A model generated the notes under the pieces. The model searched no databases. It was not told where the DNA came from and saw only the letters and a program-made list of their open reading frames with translations. Below, piece by piece: positions 17,564 to 26,931 of a stretch of 41,719 bases of DNA. The position numbers were made by a program, and so were the translations under genes. The stretch's first letter is position 1; each line of letters starts with the position of its first letter. Source of the DNA: Burkholderiaceae bacterium (GTDB taxonomy: Bacteria; Pseudomonadota; Gammaproteobacteria; Burkholderiales; Burkholderiaceae_E); NCBI GenBank assembly GCA_023383035.1, contig JAHDYE010000004.1:1-41719 (forward strand). Reading direction: 5' to 3'.

Positions 17564-18448
17564 ATGTACGCACAGTTCGGACTCGAGATTCCACAAAGCC
17601 TCGGCGAGGCGCTCGAGATGCTCGCGCCGTCGGGAAATGGAAGCCGGGTACCCATCGCAGGCGGCACGAACGTCCTCGTCGACCTGCGCGCGCGCACTAG
17701 TGCGCCCGACACGCTGGTCAGCGTGGCGCGGCTCGCGGACCTGCGCGGGGTGCGGGAAGCGAACGGCCAGGTGACGATGGGCGGATGCACCACGGTTTCC
17801 GACATCCTGCGAAACCCGGAAATGCGGCGCCTGGGTTCGGCGCTCGTCGATGCGGCAGACGTGTTCGCAGGGCAGATGGTCCGGAACACCGCGACCGTTG
17901 CCGGGAACATCTGCTGCGGGTCGCCGGCAGCGGATCTCGTGCCTGCGCTGCTCGTGCTCGATGCCGCCGTGACCCTCGAGAGCAGCAGAAGCCGGCGCCA
18001 GGTGCCGCTGGCCGAATACTTCACCGGATACAAGCAGTCGGTCCGTGCCCCGGACGAACTGCTGACGCAGATCTGCTGGCCGACGCCGGGCACCGCATCG
18101 GCCAGCCGGTTCTACAAGCTTGCCCGCCGCAAGGGCGATGCGATCACGGTGGTCGGCGTCGCCGTGTCCCTCCAGGTCGAGGATGGAAGATGCCGGAGCG
18201 CGAGGATCGCGCTCGGCGCGGTCGCGCCCTTCGTGAAGCGCGCGACCATCGCCGAGTCGATGCTCGAAGGCAAGGCGCTGACGCCCGATTCGATCGCGAG
18301 CGCGTCCCGCCAGGCCGCGGCGGAGTCGAGCCCGATCGACGACGTGCGCGCCTCGGGCGAGTACCGTCGCAACCAGGTGTTCGTGCTGGTGCAGCGGCTG
18401 GTTGCGCAGACCTGGGCTCAACTTTCATCCGGAATCCGCGAATCATGA
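17564..18448 (+). CDS. Molybdenum hydroxylase 1, FAD-binding medium subunit (CoxM/XdhB-like)
   Basis: PIAGGTNVLVDLRA, ATVAGNICCGSPAADLVPALLVLDA. Confidence 0.92.
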   Translation: MYAQFGLEIPQSLGEALEMLAPSGNGSRVPIAGGTNVLVDLRARTSAPDTLVSVARLADLRGVREANGQVTMGGCTTVSDILRNPEMRRLGSALVDAADVFAGQMVRNTATVAGNICCGSPAADLVPALLVLDAAVTLESSRSRRQVPLAEYFTGYKQSVRAPDELLTQICWPTPGTASASRFYKLARRKGDAITVVGVAVSLQVEDGRCRSARIALGAVAPFVKRATIAESMLEGKALTPDSIASASRQAAAESSPIDDVRASGEYRRNQVFVLVQRLVAQTWAQLSSGIRES

Positions 18449-19098
18449 GCAAGAAGATGACGAAACCCGAGCCGGTCGGAGAGCGTTCGTCCGGAGCGGG
18501 GCTGGCGCTGAAGGATGTCCGGGCGCCCGCGCCGTCGCTGCGTGCGCAGCCGCCCATCGGCCTGCCCGAAGTCGGGACGCGCGCCGCGACGCGGCCGAAG
18601 AAGGAGGTCGCGACGAAATTGCTGACCCTCCTGATCAATGGTGTCGCGCATCGGGTCGCGGTGGCGGCGAACGAGACGCTGCTCGAGACGTTGCGCGGCC
18701 GCGGGAACGTCGAGGTCAAGTGCGGCTGCGAGAAGGGAGACTGCGGCGCCTGCGCGGTACTGCTGGACGGCCAGGCGGTCGACAGCTGTCTGACGCTCAC
18801 GTGGACCGTGGAGGAGCGCGCGATCACGACCATCGCCGGACTCGGTACCGTCGACGCGCCGCATCCGCTGCAGACCGCGTTTGCCGAGACCGGAGCGGCC
18901 CAGTGCGGCTATTGCATTCCCGGGATGATCATTGCCGCGCAATCAATGCTGACCAACGACACCGACAGGCCGACGCTGGACGACATCCGCGTCGGCTTGA
19001 GCGGAAACCTGTGTCGCTGCACCGGCTACGCCAAGATCTTCGACGCCGTCGAAAAGGCGGCCGCGGCGATGTGCAGCGGAGGGGCGGATCATGAGTGA
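18445..19098 (+). CDS. Molybdenum hydroxylase 1, [2Fe-2S] small subunit (CoxS-like) with N-terminal extension
   Basis: KCGCEKGDCGACAVLLDG, CGYCIPGMIIA, LSGNLCRCTGYAKI; start ATG overlaps the FAD-subunit stop. Confidence 0.92.
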   Translation: MSKKMTKPEPVGERSSGAGLALKDVRAPAPSLRAQPPIGLPEVGTRAATRPKKEVATKLLTLLINGVAHRVAVAANETLLETLRGRGNVEVKCGCEKGDCGACAVLLDGQAVDSCLTLTWTVEERAITTIAGLGTVDAPHPLQTAFAETGAAQCGYCIPGMIIAAQSMLTNDTDRPTLDDIRVGLSGNLCRCTGYAKIFDAVEKAAAAMCSGGADHE

Positions 19099-21436
19099 GG
19101 CACGCGGCACCGTGGCGGACACATCGGCCGGCGACGGCATGGCCTTCCGGCAGATCGGCAAGTCGGTGGTGCGTACCGACGTCCCGGGCAAGGTCCACGG
19201 AAAGACGCCGTATGCCGGCGACTACACCATGACGGACATGCTGCACGCGAAGGTGCTGAGGAGTCCGTTGCCGAGCGCGCGCCTGACCAGGCTGGATGTG
19301 AGCAGGGCGCGAGCGCTTCCCGGTGTCGCGGCGGTGCTCACCTACGGCGATCTGTCGAAAGGTACCGTGGCGACCGACATCCCCGGACAGACCGGATTCA
19401 AGCGTCTGAACACCGACCAGCAGATCCTGGTCGACCGGATCGTGCGCTACCAGGGCGAGCCGATCGCGCTGGTGGCGGCCGAGACGCTTTCGATCGCCCA
19501 GGAGGCGATGGACCTCATCGAATTCGATCTGGAGCCGCTCGAAGGCGTCTACGACCCTTTCGCTGCGCTCGAGCCTGACGCGCCGAAAGTGTTCGGCGCC
19601 GACAACATCGTCGCGAGATACAAGATCCGCAAGGGCGACATCGAGGCCGGCTTCGCGGCGGCCGACGTCGTGGTCGAGAACACGTTCCGGACGCAGTACA
19701 TCGAGCACGCTTTCCTGGAACCGGAAGTCGGACTCGGCTGGGTGGACGACCAAGGCGTGATCAACATCCGCTCGTCTACGCAATGCGTGGAACATTACCG
19801 CTATGTCGCCGAGGCGATGGGGCTGCCGCACAGCAAGGTTCGCATTCGCGGAGCGCTGGTCGGGGGAGGGTTCGGCGGCAAGAGCGACGTGACCGTCGAG
19901 CTGTACATCGCATTGCTGACGAAGGCAACCGGCCGCCCCGTGCGCCTTTGCTATACGCGCGAGGATTCGCTCTACGGGCACGGCAAGCGCCATCCGTTCA
20001 CGATCACCCACAGGACCGGATTCGCGCGGGATGGAAGGATCACCGCCTCGAAGATCGACATCACGTCCGAATCGGGGCCGTATGCATTCATGTCGCCGTA
20101 CGTCCTGATGTACGCCACCGAGGCAGGCCCCGGGCCGTACCGTGTCGACAACGTGCATGTCGACTCCCGCTCGGTGGCCACCAACAACATGTACACCAGC
20201 GCGTTCCGCGGGTTCGGCGCGACCCAGGCCTGCATCGCCTACGAGCAGCAGATGGACGAGGCCGCCAGGGTCCTCGGCATCGATCGCCTGGAGCTGAGGC
20301 GCCGCAACTTCCTCAAGACGGGCGATCCGATCGCGACGGGTTTCCAGGTGAGGAGCGCCGTCTGGACCGACCAGTGCATGGAAAAGGCATGGGAGGCGCT
20401 GGGTGAGCGCGCTCCCGACCAGGGACCGGTGAGGATCGGCCGGGGGGTGGCCGCGTACCAGCAGGGGTACGGGCGCCTCATCTGGCTGCACGATACGGCC
20501 GAGGGATGGGTCGGCATCGAAACCGACGGCACGGTGGTCGTCCGTTCCGGAATCACCGACATCGGTGCCGGACAGGGATCGGCACTCGCCCAGATCGCCA
20601 GCGAGCTGCTGGGCGTGGACATGAAGAACATCACTGTCTACAACAGCGATTCATCGACCACTCCGCTGGCGGGAACTTCGACGGCGACCCGGGGTCTGTA
20701 CATGAGCGGCAGTGCCGTGCGCCTCGCGGCCGGTGCCGTACGGAACCGGTTGCTGGAGCGTGCGGGCAGGCAGTTCGGAGTCGAGGCCGGCCGGGTCGAC
20801 ATCGCCGATTCGCGGGTCTTCGTGACCGGCGATGCCGCGCGCTCGATGGATCTCAGGGAACTCGTGAGAATCTGCGCTTCGGAGGGCATTCACCGTTCGG
20901 AGCTCGCGATCTTCCGTGCGCCGTTCGGCGACTGGCTGGATCCGGAAACCGGGCAGGGGCAGGTGCATCCCGACTACACGTACGGCGCTCATGCGGTCGA
21001 GGTTGCGGTCGACACCGAAACCGGCGAGGTGACCATACTCAAGAGCATCGGCGCCCATGACGTGGGTCGGGCCGTCAACCGGGCAGCGGTCGAGGGGCAG
21101 ATCGAGGGCGGAGTCGCGCAGGGGCACGGCTACGCGCTGAGCGAGGAGCTCATCTACAAGGACGGCAAGCTGAAGACGCCATCGCTGAGCGAGTATCTGT
21201 GCCCGACGGCGATGGACACGTGCCGTATCCAGGCGATCGTGCTGGAATCGGGTACCGGACTCGGTCCCTTCGGCGCGAAGGGAATCGGCGAGCCCGGACA
21301 TACCCCGGCATGCGCCGCCGTGGCCAACGCGGTAGCCGATGCAATCGGTGTACGCGTGTTCGATCTGCCGATCACGCCCGAGAAGGTGGTGAAGGCCCTG
21401 GCTGCCGCGGGACGGCAGCCGGGATCGGCCGCCTGA
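19091..21436 (+). CDS. Molybdenum hydroxylase 1, molybdopterin-binding large subunit (xanthine dehydrogenase family)
   Basis: GGGFGGKSDV, SAFRGFGATQ, GPFGAKGIGEPGHTPACAAVANAV. Confidence 0.95.
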   Translation: MSEARGTVADTSAGDGMAFRQIGKSVVRTDVPGKVHGKTPYAGDYTMTDMLHAKVLRSPLPSARLTRLDVSRARALPGVAAVLTYGDLSKGTVATDIPGQTGFKRLNTDQQILVDRIVRYQGEPIALVAAETLSIAQEAMDLIEFDLEPLEGVYDPFAALEPDAPKVFGADNIVARYKIRKGDIEAGFAAADVVVENTFRTQYIEHAFLEPEVGLGWVDDQGVINIRSSTQCVEHYRYVAEAMGLPHSKVRIRGALVGGGFGGKSDVTVELYIALLTKATGRPVRLCYTREDSLYGHGKRHPFTITHRTGFARDGRITASKIDITSESGPYAFMSPYVLMYATEAGPGPYRVDNVHVDSRSVATNNMYTSAFRGFGATQACIAYEQQMDEAARVLGIDRLELRRRNFLKTGDPIATGFQVRSAVWTDQCMEKAWEALGERAPDQGPVRIGRGVAAYQQGYGRLIWLHDTAEGWVGIETDGTVVVRSGITDIGAGQGSALAQIASELLGVDMKNITVYNSDSSTTPLAGTSTATRGLYMSGSAVRLAAGAVRNRLLERAGRQFGVEAGRVDIADSRVFVTGDAARSMDLRELVRICASEGIHRSELAIFRAPFGDWLDPETGQGQVHPDYTYGAHAVEVAVDTETGEVTILKSIGAHDVGRAVNRAAVEGQIEGGVAQGHGYALSEELIYKDGKLKTPSLSEYLCPTAMDTCRIQAIVLESGTGLGPFGAKGIGEPGHTPACAAVANAVADAIGVRVFDLPITPEKVVKALAAAGRQPGSAA

Positions 21437-21492
21437 CGCGCTGAGTCCTGGGCGCAGGCGAGCGCTTCGGCGGGCGGGCAGGCCGGTCGTCG

Positions 21493-22269
21493 TCAGCCCT
21501 TCCAGCCGAGCGCCATCGAGATGTCGCGCGCTTCCTTCGCGGCGAGTGTCCCGAGTTCCTTCAGGAACTGGGGAGCAGCGCGCGCCGTCGGCAGGGAGAC
21601 GCCCAGCGCAGCGACGACGAGGCCGCTGCTGTCGAAGATCGGAGCGGCGACGCCGGCAACATCGGCCCTGTATTCGCCGCGATTGATTGCGTAGCCGACG
21701 CTGCGGACGCCTGCGAGATGCGCCATCAACTCGTTTCTGTTCGTGATCGTCGAGTTCGTGAACCGGCGGCGTCTGCCGCGCAGCATCCGTTCCAGGTCGG
21801 CCTCGGGCAGGAACGCGAGCATCGCCTTCCCGTTCGCGGTGCAATGCAGGGGATGCGGCAGCCCGAGCTGTATGTTCGGGCGCAGCGCATGGTTCGAATC
21901 GAGCTTGTCGAGGAATACCATCTCGCCGCTGCCGGCCAGCGCGGTGATGTGCACGGTTTCGTCCGTGGTGCTCGCCAGCCGTTCGAGAAACGGTCGCGCG
22001 ATGTCGACGATCCGGGATCCCCGGATCGCCCTCTGACCAAGCTCCCACAGCTTGACGCCGAGCAGGTATCGAGCCGTTTCCGGATCACGGGTGAGGAACC
22101 CCTGTTCGGTCAGCGTGGTCACCAGGCGCGAAACCGAGCCCTTCGGCAGTTCCAGACGGTTGCTGAGGTCGGTGATGCCGATCGGACCGTCCGCCTGTGA
22201 AACCGCAATCAGCACGTCGAGGCCGCGCTCCAGTGACTGTACCGTCGTACTTCGCTCGATTCTCTCCAT
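21493..22269 (-). CDS. IclR-family transcriptional regulator 1
   Basis: wHTH TVQSLERGLDVLIAVSQADGPIGITDLSNRLELPKGSVSRLV and IclR effector domain (HCTANGKAMLAFLP). Confidence 0.95.
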   Translation of the reverse strand: MERIERSTTVQSLERGLDVLIAVSQADGPIGITDLSNRLELPKGSVSRLVTTLTEQGFLTRDPETARYLLGVKLWELGQRAIRGSRIVDIARPFLERLASTTDETVHITALAGSGEMVFLDKLDSNHALRPNIQLGLPHPLHCTANGKAMLAFLPEADLERMLRGRRRRFTNSTITNRNELMAHLAGVRSVGYAINRGEYRADVAGVAAPIFDSSGLVVAALGVSLPTARAAPQFLKELGTLAAKEARDISMALGWKG

Positions 22270-22660
22270 ACGGCATGCTCCGCGACGCGATGGGCGCCAG
22301 TGAAGCGCCCGCGACGCGACCCTCGCGCCGCCCGCTCCCGCCCTCCTGGCAAGCCACGAGGATAGCCGATCGCAGGCCCCGCATCGGGCGCGATGCGCGA
22401 ACGGCCTGGGCATGCGAACCGCCGCGCGCGTACGCGCCATGAGCACGACGGCGTACTTCGTGAATCGGCCGCTGGGCGTCGCGCAGCTCGGCGACGTGTA
22501 CGACCGCTCGGGGATCAGGCGGCCGACTTCCGATGCGGCGCATGCGGCGCAACCGGTTCGCAACGGCTTCGTCATCAAGAGACCGGTGCCCTGAGCGTGG
22601 TGAACGATCGGCGCTGCCGTCGGGGGATGGTCGCCGTACGTGCATCTTGATATCGATGTA

Positions 22661-22689
22661 TTGACTTGAGCGGTGCATTGCGCTAAAAA
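22661..22689 (+). promoter_or_regulatory. Candidate sigma70 promoter (TTGACT-N17-TAAAAA) upstream of IclR 2
   Basis: TTGACT 22661-22666, 17-nt spacer, TAAAAA 22684-22689; IclR 2 starts at 22751. Confidence 0.55.
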
Positions 22690-22710
22690 GCACTCATGTT
22701 CGCAATGACG

Positions 22711-22747
22711 GTTATGTGTTTCTCTCTCGCGTACAGTAGGACATAAC
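22711..22747. promoter_or_regulatory. Inverted repeat GTTATGT-N23-ACATAAC directly upstream of the IclR 2 start codon
   Basis: GTTATGT at 22711-22717, ACATAAC at 22741-22747; ATG at 22751. Confidence 0.4.
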
Positions 22748-22750
22748 GGA

Positions 22751-23539
22751 ATGACCGAGGAAAGACGCGTCGGCACGGTGCAGTCGCTCGAGCACGGGCT
22801 CAAGATCCTCGTGGCCGTCTCTGCGGCCGACCGGGGGCTCGGAATCACGGATCTCAGCCGGCATCTCGGCCTTGCAAAGGGTTCGATCTCCCGTCTGGTC
22901 TCGACGCTGGCGCGCTCCTCGTTTCTCGTCCGCGATCCGAGCACCGCCAAGTACCGGCTCAGCACCAGGGTCTGGGAGCTCGGCAACAAGGCGGTGTCGA
23001 GGCTCGATCTGCGCGACATCGCGAGGCCGGTGATGGAGGAGCTGAACCGGGCCACCGGCGAAACCACGCACATCACGGTGCTCACCGAAGACGGGCAGAT
23101 GATCTTCCTCGACAAGGTCGATTCGACCAGGGCGATTCGCCCGAACGTCCAGCTCGGTGCGCCGCATCCGCCGTACTGCTCGGCGAACGGGAAGGCGATG
23201 CTCGCGCATCAGCCCGAAGTGCGCCTGACCAGGCTGCTCAACGGAAGCCTGCGCCAGTACACGCCCACGACGATCACGAGAAAGCACGACCTGCTCGCGC
23301 AGCTCGAGAACGTCAGGAAGCAGGGCTACGCAGTGAACAACGGGGAGTACCGCGAAGACGTGTCGGGAATCGCGGCTCCGGTGTTCGACCACACCGGTCG
23401 GGTCGTGGCGGCACTCGGTGTGTCGGTGCCGTCGAGCAGGATGAACGCCCGCCTGGTCAGGGATCTCGCCCCTCAGCTCAAGAAGGGCGCCCGGACCCTC
23501 TCGCTGGCGCTTGGCCAGCACCGCGACGACGCCTCCTGA
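22751..23539 (+). CDS. IclR-family transcriptional regulator 2
   Basis: TVQSLEHGLKILVAVSAADRGLGITDLSRHLGLAKGSISRLVSTL; YCSANGKAMLAHQPE. Confidence 0.95.
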   Translation: MTEERRVGTVQSLEHGLKILVAVSAADRGLGITDLSRHLGLAKGSISRLVSTLARSSFLVRDPSTAKYRLSTRVWELGNKAVSRLDLRDIARPVMEELNRATGETTHITVLTEDGQMIFLDKVDSTRAIRPNVQLGAPHPPYCSANGKAMLAHQPEVRLTRLLNGSLRQYTPTTITRKHDLLAQLENVRKQGYAVNNGEYREDVSGIAAPVFDHTGRVVAALGVSVPSSRMNARLVRDLAPQLKKGARTLSLALGQHRDDAS

Positions 23540-23593
23540 CGGCCGGCTGAAGCGGTCGGGAGCACGCAGGAAATACCAGGAGTCGGAGTCACC

Positions 23594-25981
23594 ATGTCAG
23601 CGCGGCAATACAAGGCGATCGGAAGCAAGGCGCACCGCAAGGACGGACTGGCCAAGGTCACGGGTACCGAGCAGTACGCGCCCGACGTGTCGGTGCCGAG
23701 GGCGTGGTTCGGCCGCGTGCTGCGCAGCCCCCATGCCCACGCGAGGATCGTCTCGGTGGACACCAGCGGTGCGGAGGCGATGGGAGCCGTGTGCCTGACC
23801 TTCGCCGACGTGCCGAAGATCAAGTACAACGAACGCATCGTCAGCACGCCGCCCCACCTGTATCGGGACCGCTATGTGCTTGCCGACAAGGCGCGCCACG
23901 TCGGCGAGGCCATCGCGGCCGTGGCGGCACCCACCGAAGCGCTGGCCGAGAAGGCGCTGAGGGCCATAAAGGTCGAGTACGAGGTCCTGCCGGCGATCAT
24001 GTCGGCCGACGATGCGCTGAAGGCCGGAGCGCCGTCGGTCCACGAAACGGTTCGTCTGCAGGACAAGGAAATCCCGATCGAGCGCAACGTCGCGGTTTCC
24101 CGACTCGTCGAGGTGGGCGATGTCGAGAAGGGGTTCTCCGAGTCGGACGCGATCATCGAGCGCGAGTTCTCGACCTCGCCGATGTACCACGCGCAGATGG
24201 AAACCAAGTCGGTCGTATGCAAGCCCGCGGCCGACGGTTCGATCACGGTGTGGGCCAGCACGCAGTCGATCCACAACACGCGCCAGCTGCTCGCCGAGAT
24301 CTACGGATTGCCGCTGCACAAGGTCAACGTCAAGCGCGTCGCGCTCGGCGGATCGTTCGGATCGAGCATACAGATGAACTCCGTGACGCCGATCTGCGTC
24401 GGGCTCGCGATCAAGTCGCGGCGGCCCGTGAAGATCGTGACGACGCGCGAAGAGGACATGTACGACCACTGTCGCTATCAGACGCACATCAGGCTCAAGC
24501 TGGGCTACCGGAAGGACGGCAGCCTGGTCGCCGGGCACATGACGGCGACGGTGGAGATCGGGGCGCACAACATCCAGGCGTATCCGTTCCTCGGCGTGAT
24601 CGCCGGCTTCTGGGTCTCGCTCTACAAGTTGCCGAGCATGAAGTACGAAGGCAGGGCGATCTACACCAATCGAACACCTTCGTGCGCGATGCAGGGGTTT
24701 GGCGCGCCCCAGGCCACCTTCGTCACCGAAGTGATGATGGATGAGATCGCCGAGCTGCTCGAACGGGATCCGGTCGACTACAAGCTCGAACAATATCGCG
24801 GGCTCGGCGATACGTTCTGGGGACACGGCCCGACGGTGAAGTCGGTGATCCTCAGCGACGGTGTGCCGGAGCTGCTGAAGATCGGCGCCGAGAAGATCGG
24901 CTGGGCCGGCCGGCCCCGGCCGGGAAGCCAGCACGGCCGCTTGCGTCGCGGCATCGGAATGGCGCGTGGCTTTCACTGCAGCGGAGTGGGCCACCCGAAG
25001 GCCACCGGCGCGGAGATGATCGACTACTCGGGCGCGATCGTGAAGGTCAACGAGGACGGATCGATCGACTATATCCAGTCGCTGATGGATCACGGCGGCG
25101 GAACCAACGAAGCGATCGCGCGCATCGTCGCCGAAGAGATCGGCGTGCCGCTCTCCAAGGTGGGCATTTCGACGGTCGATACCGGCACTACCGTCTACGA
25201 CGTGACCACGCATGCCACGCGCGGGGTCTTCGCCGGCGGCGCGGCGGCGCACAAGGCCGCCAGGACGGTGAAGGCGAAGATCCTGGAGTACGCCGGCCGC
25301 GTGCTGGACGTGATGAAGGAATCGCTCGTCATCGAGCCTTCGGAAGAGCTCGGACAGGGCGTCATCTATTGCCCGAGCTACCCGGAAAGGCGCATGACGC
25401 TCGGAGAGCTGGCGAAGTACCTCCAGATCAACAGCTGGGGAACGATCGCCGCGGTCGAGAGCCTGAGGCAGGTCACGGCCCCGCCGGCCTACGTGACCTA
25501 CTTCGTCGAGGTCGAGGTCGATACGCAAACCGGTCATGTCAGGACGCTGGGCGCAGCGCTCGGCAGCGACTGCGGGACGGTGATCAACCCCGGGCTGGCG
25601 GCCGGGCAACTCGTGGGCGGCTTGTCCAAGGGAGCAGGCTTCGCGCTCGTCGAGGACCACCAGTGGAATCCGAAGACCGGCGAGCTGACGAGCAAGGGCT
25701 TCTGGGTGGACTGCAAGACGCCATCGATCCTGGAGTCACCGGTGCTCGAGCGCCTGCACACCGATTTCGCGCATACGTACGAGCCCACCGGGCCGTTCGG
25801 CGCCAAGGGAGTCGGCGAGGCCGCCCTGAATCCTGCCATCGCCGCCTACGCGAACGCGATCCACAACGCGCTCGGGATCCGCTTCAGGGAGGTTCCGATC
25901 ACTCCCGAGAAGATCCTCTCGGCGCTCGCCGCAGCGAACGAGGCGCCGAAGGTCGCCGAAGCGGAGCTGGTCGCGAAATGA
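23594..25981 (+). CDS. Molybdenum hydroxylase 2, molybdopterin-binding large subunit (xanthine dehydrogenase family, atypical motifs)
   Basis: DGLAKVTGTEQYAPDV, LGGSFGSSIQMNS, CAMQGFGAPQATF, GPFGAKGVGEAALNPAIAAYANAI. Confidence 0.94.
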   Translation: MSARQYKAIGSKAHRKDGLAKVTGTEQYAPDVSVPRAWFGRVLRSPHAHARIVSVDTSGAEAMGAVCLTFADVPKIKYNERIVSTPPHLYRDRYVLADKARHVGEAIAAVAAPTEALAEKALRAIKVEYEVLPAIMSADDALKAGAPSVHETVRLQDKEIPIERNVAVSRLVEVGDVEKGFSESDAIIEREFSTSPMYHAQMETKSVVCKPAADGSITVWASTQSIHNTRQLLAEIYGLPLHKVNVKRVALGGSFGSSIQMNSVTPICVGLAIKSRRPVKIVTTREEDMYDHCRYQTHIRLKLGYRKDGSLVAGHMTATVEIGAHNIQAYPFLGVIAGFWVSLYKLPSMKYEGRAIYTNRTPSCAMQGFGAPQATFVTEVMMDEIAELLERDPVDYKLEQYRGLGDTFWGHGPTVKSVILSDGVPELLKIGAEKIGWAGRPRPGSQHGRLRRGIGMARGFHCSGVGHPKATGAEMIDYSGAIVKVNEDGSIDYIQSLMDHGGGTNEAIARIVAEEIGVPLSKVGISTVDTGTTVYDVTTHATRGVFAGGAAAHKAARTVKAKILEYAGRVLDVMKESLVIEPSEELGQGVIYCPSYPERRMTLGELAKYLQINSWGTIAAVESLRQVTAPPAYVTYFVEVEVDTQTGHVRTLGAALGSDCGTVINPGLAAGQLVGGLSKGAGFALVEDHQWNPKTGELTSKGFWVDCKTPSILESPVLERLHTDFAHTYEPTGPFGAKGVGEAALNPAIAAYANAIHNALGIRFREVPITPEKILSALAAANEAPKVAEAELVAK

Positions 25982-26931
25982 GCGCCGGCGGATCCGGCGG
26001 AAACGAAACAACCGTGAGTCCTGCACGCATGTACACCGCTACCAACACCAGAATCCTCGTGCCGGAGTTCGACTACGTGCGACCGTCCAGCCTGCCGGTG
26101 GCGCTTGCGGAGCTGGCGCAGACGGGCAGGCAGAACCGGCCGATCCTGGGCGGCACCGATCTGCTGGTCCAGATGAAGATGGAGCGCAGGACGCCCACCT
26201 GCCTGGTCGACCTGAACGATATCGCCGAGCTGCGCGGCATCGCCATGACGCAGAAGGGCCTGAGCATCGGCGCTGCCACCACGATCCGCCAGCTGGCGGG
26301 CGCACAGGCCGCGCGCGACCACTATCGCGCATTGGTCGAGGCGTGCAACGCGTTCAGCACGGTCCCGATCATGGTGATGGCGACGATCGGCGGAAATCTC
26401 TGCAACGCTTCGCCGGCTGCCGACACGGCGCCGGCCCTCCTGGTGTTCGATGCTGCCGTCGAGCTGGTATCGCAAGCCGGCAGACGAACCCTTCCGCTGC
26501 ACGAGTTTCTCGTCGGCCCCGGCGAAACCGCCCTGCGTGACGGCGAGATCATGGTGTCGGTCCGGCTCGGCAGACCGGCGCAAGGCACGGGAAGCGCCTT
26601 CATCAAGATCGCCCGCGTGGCGGCGGACATCTCCAAGGCCTCGGCGGCCGTGAGCCTGGTGCGCGACGGTGACAGGGTCGCCGACTGCCGGATCGCGCTC
26701 GGCGCGGTTGCGCCGACGGCGGTGCGCATCGAGCGGGCCGAAGCCTGCCTCGCCGGAAAACGGTTCGACGCGGAAGTTGCCGAAGAGGTCGCGGAGATCG
26801 TCGCGCAGGACATCAGGCCGATCACGGATGTGCGCGCGACGAAAGAGTACAGACGGACCGCGTCGCGGGCGATCGCGATGGACGCACTGAAGACCGCCTG
26901 GAAACGTGCGGGAGAAGGGAGAGTGGCATGA
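25978..26931 (+). CDS. Molybdenum hydroxylase 2, FAD-binding medium subunit
   Basis: PILGGTDLLVQMKM, ATIGGNLCNASPAADTAPALLVFDA; alternative start ATG at 26029. Confidence 0.92.
   Translation: MSAGGSGGNETTVSPARMYTATNTRILVPEFDYVRPSSLPVALAELAQTGRQNRPILGGTDLLVQMKMERRTPTCLVDLNDIAELRGIAMTQKGLSIGAATTIRQLAGAQAARDHYRALVEACNAFSTVPIMVMATIGGNLCNASPAADTAPALLVFDAAVELVSQAGRRTLPLHEFLVGPGETALRDGEIMVSVRLGRPAQGTGSAFIKIARVAADISKASAAVSLVRDGDRVADCRIALGAVAPTAVRIERAEACLAGKRFDAEVAEEVAEIVAQDIRPITDVRATKEYRRTASRAIAMDALKTAWKRAGEGRVA

Noticed and set aside
19091-21436. Aerobic CO dehydrogenase (CoxL form I) identity for the large subunits
   Set aside because: Neither large subunit has the AYRCSFR active-site motif; they belong to the wider xanthine dehydrogenase family.
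23597-25660. 687-aa minus-strand ORF
   Set aside because: Antisense shadow of the Mo-hydroxylase 2 large subunit; no motifs.
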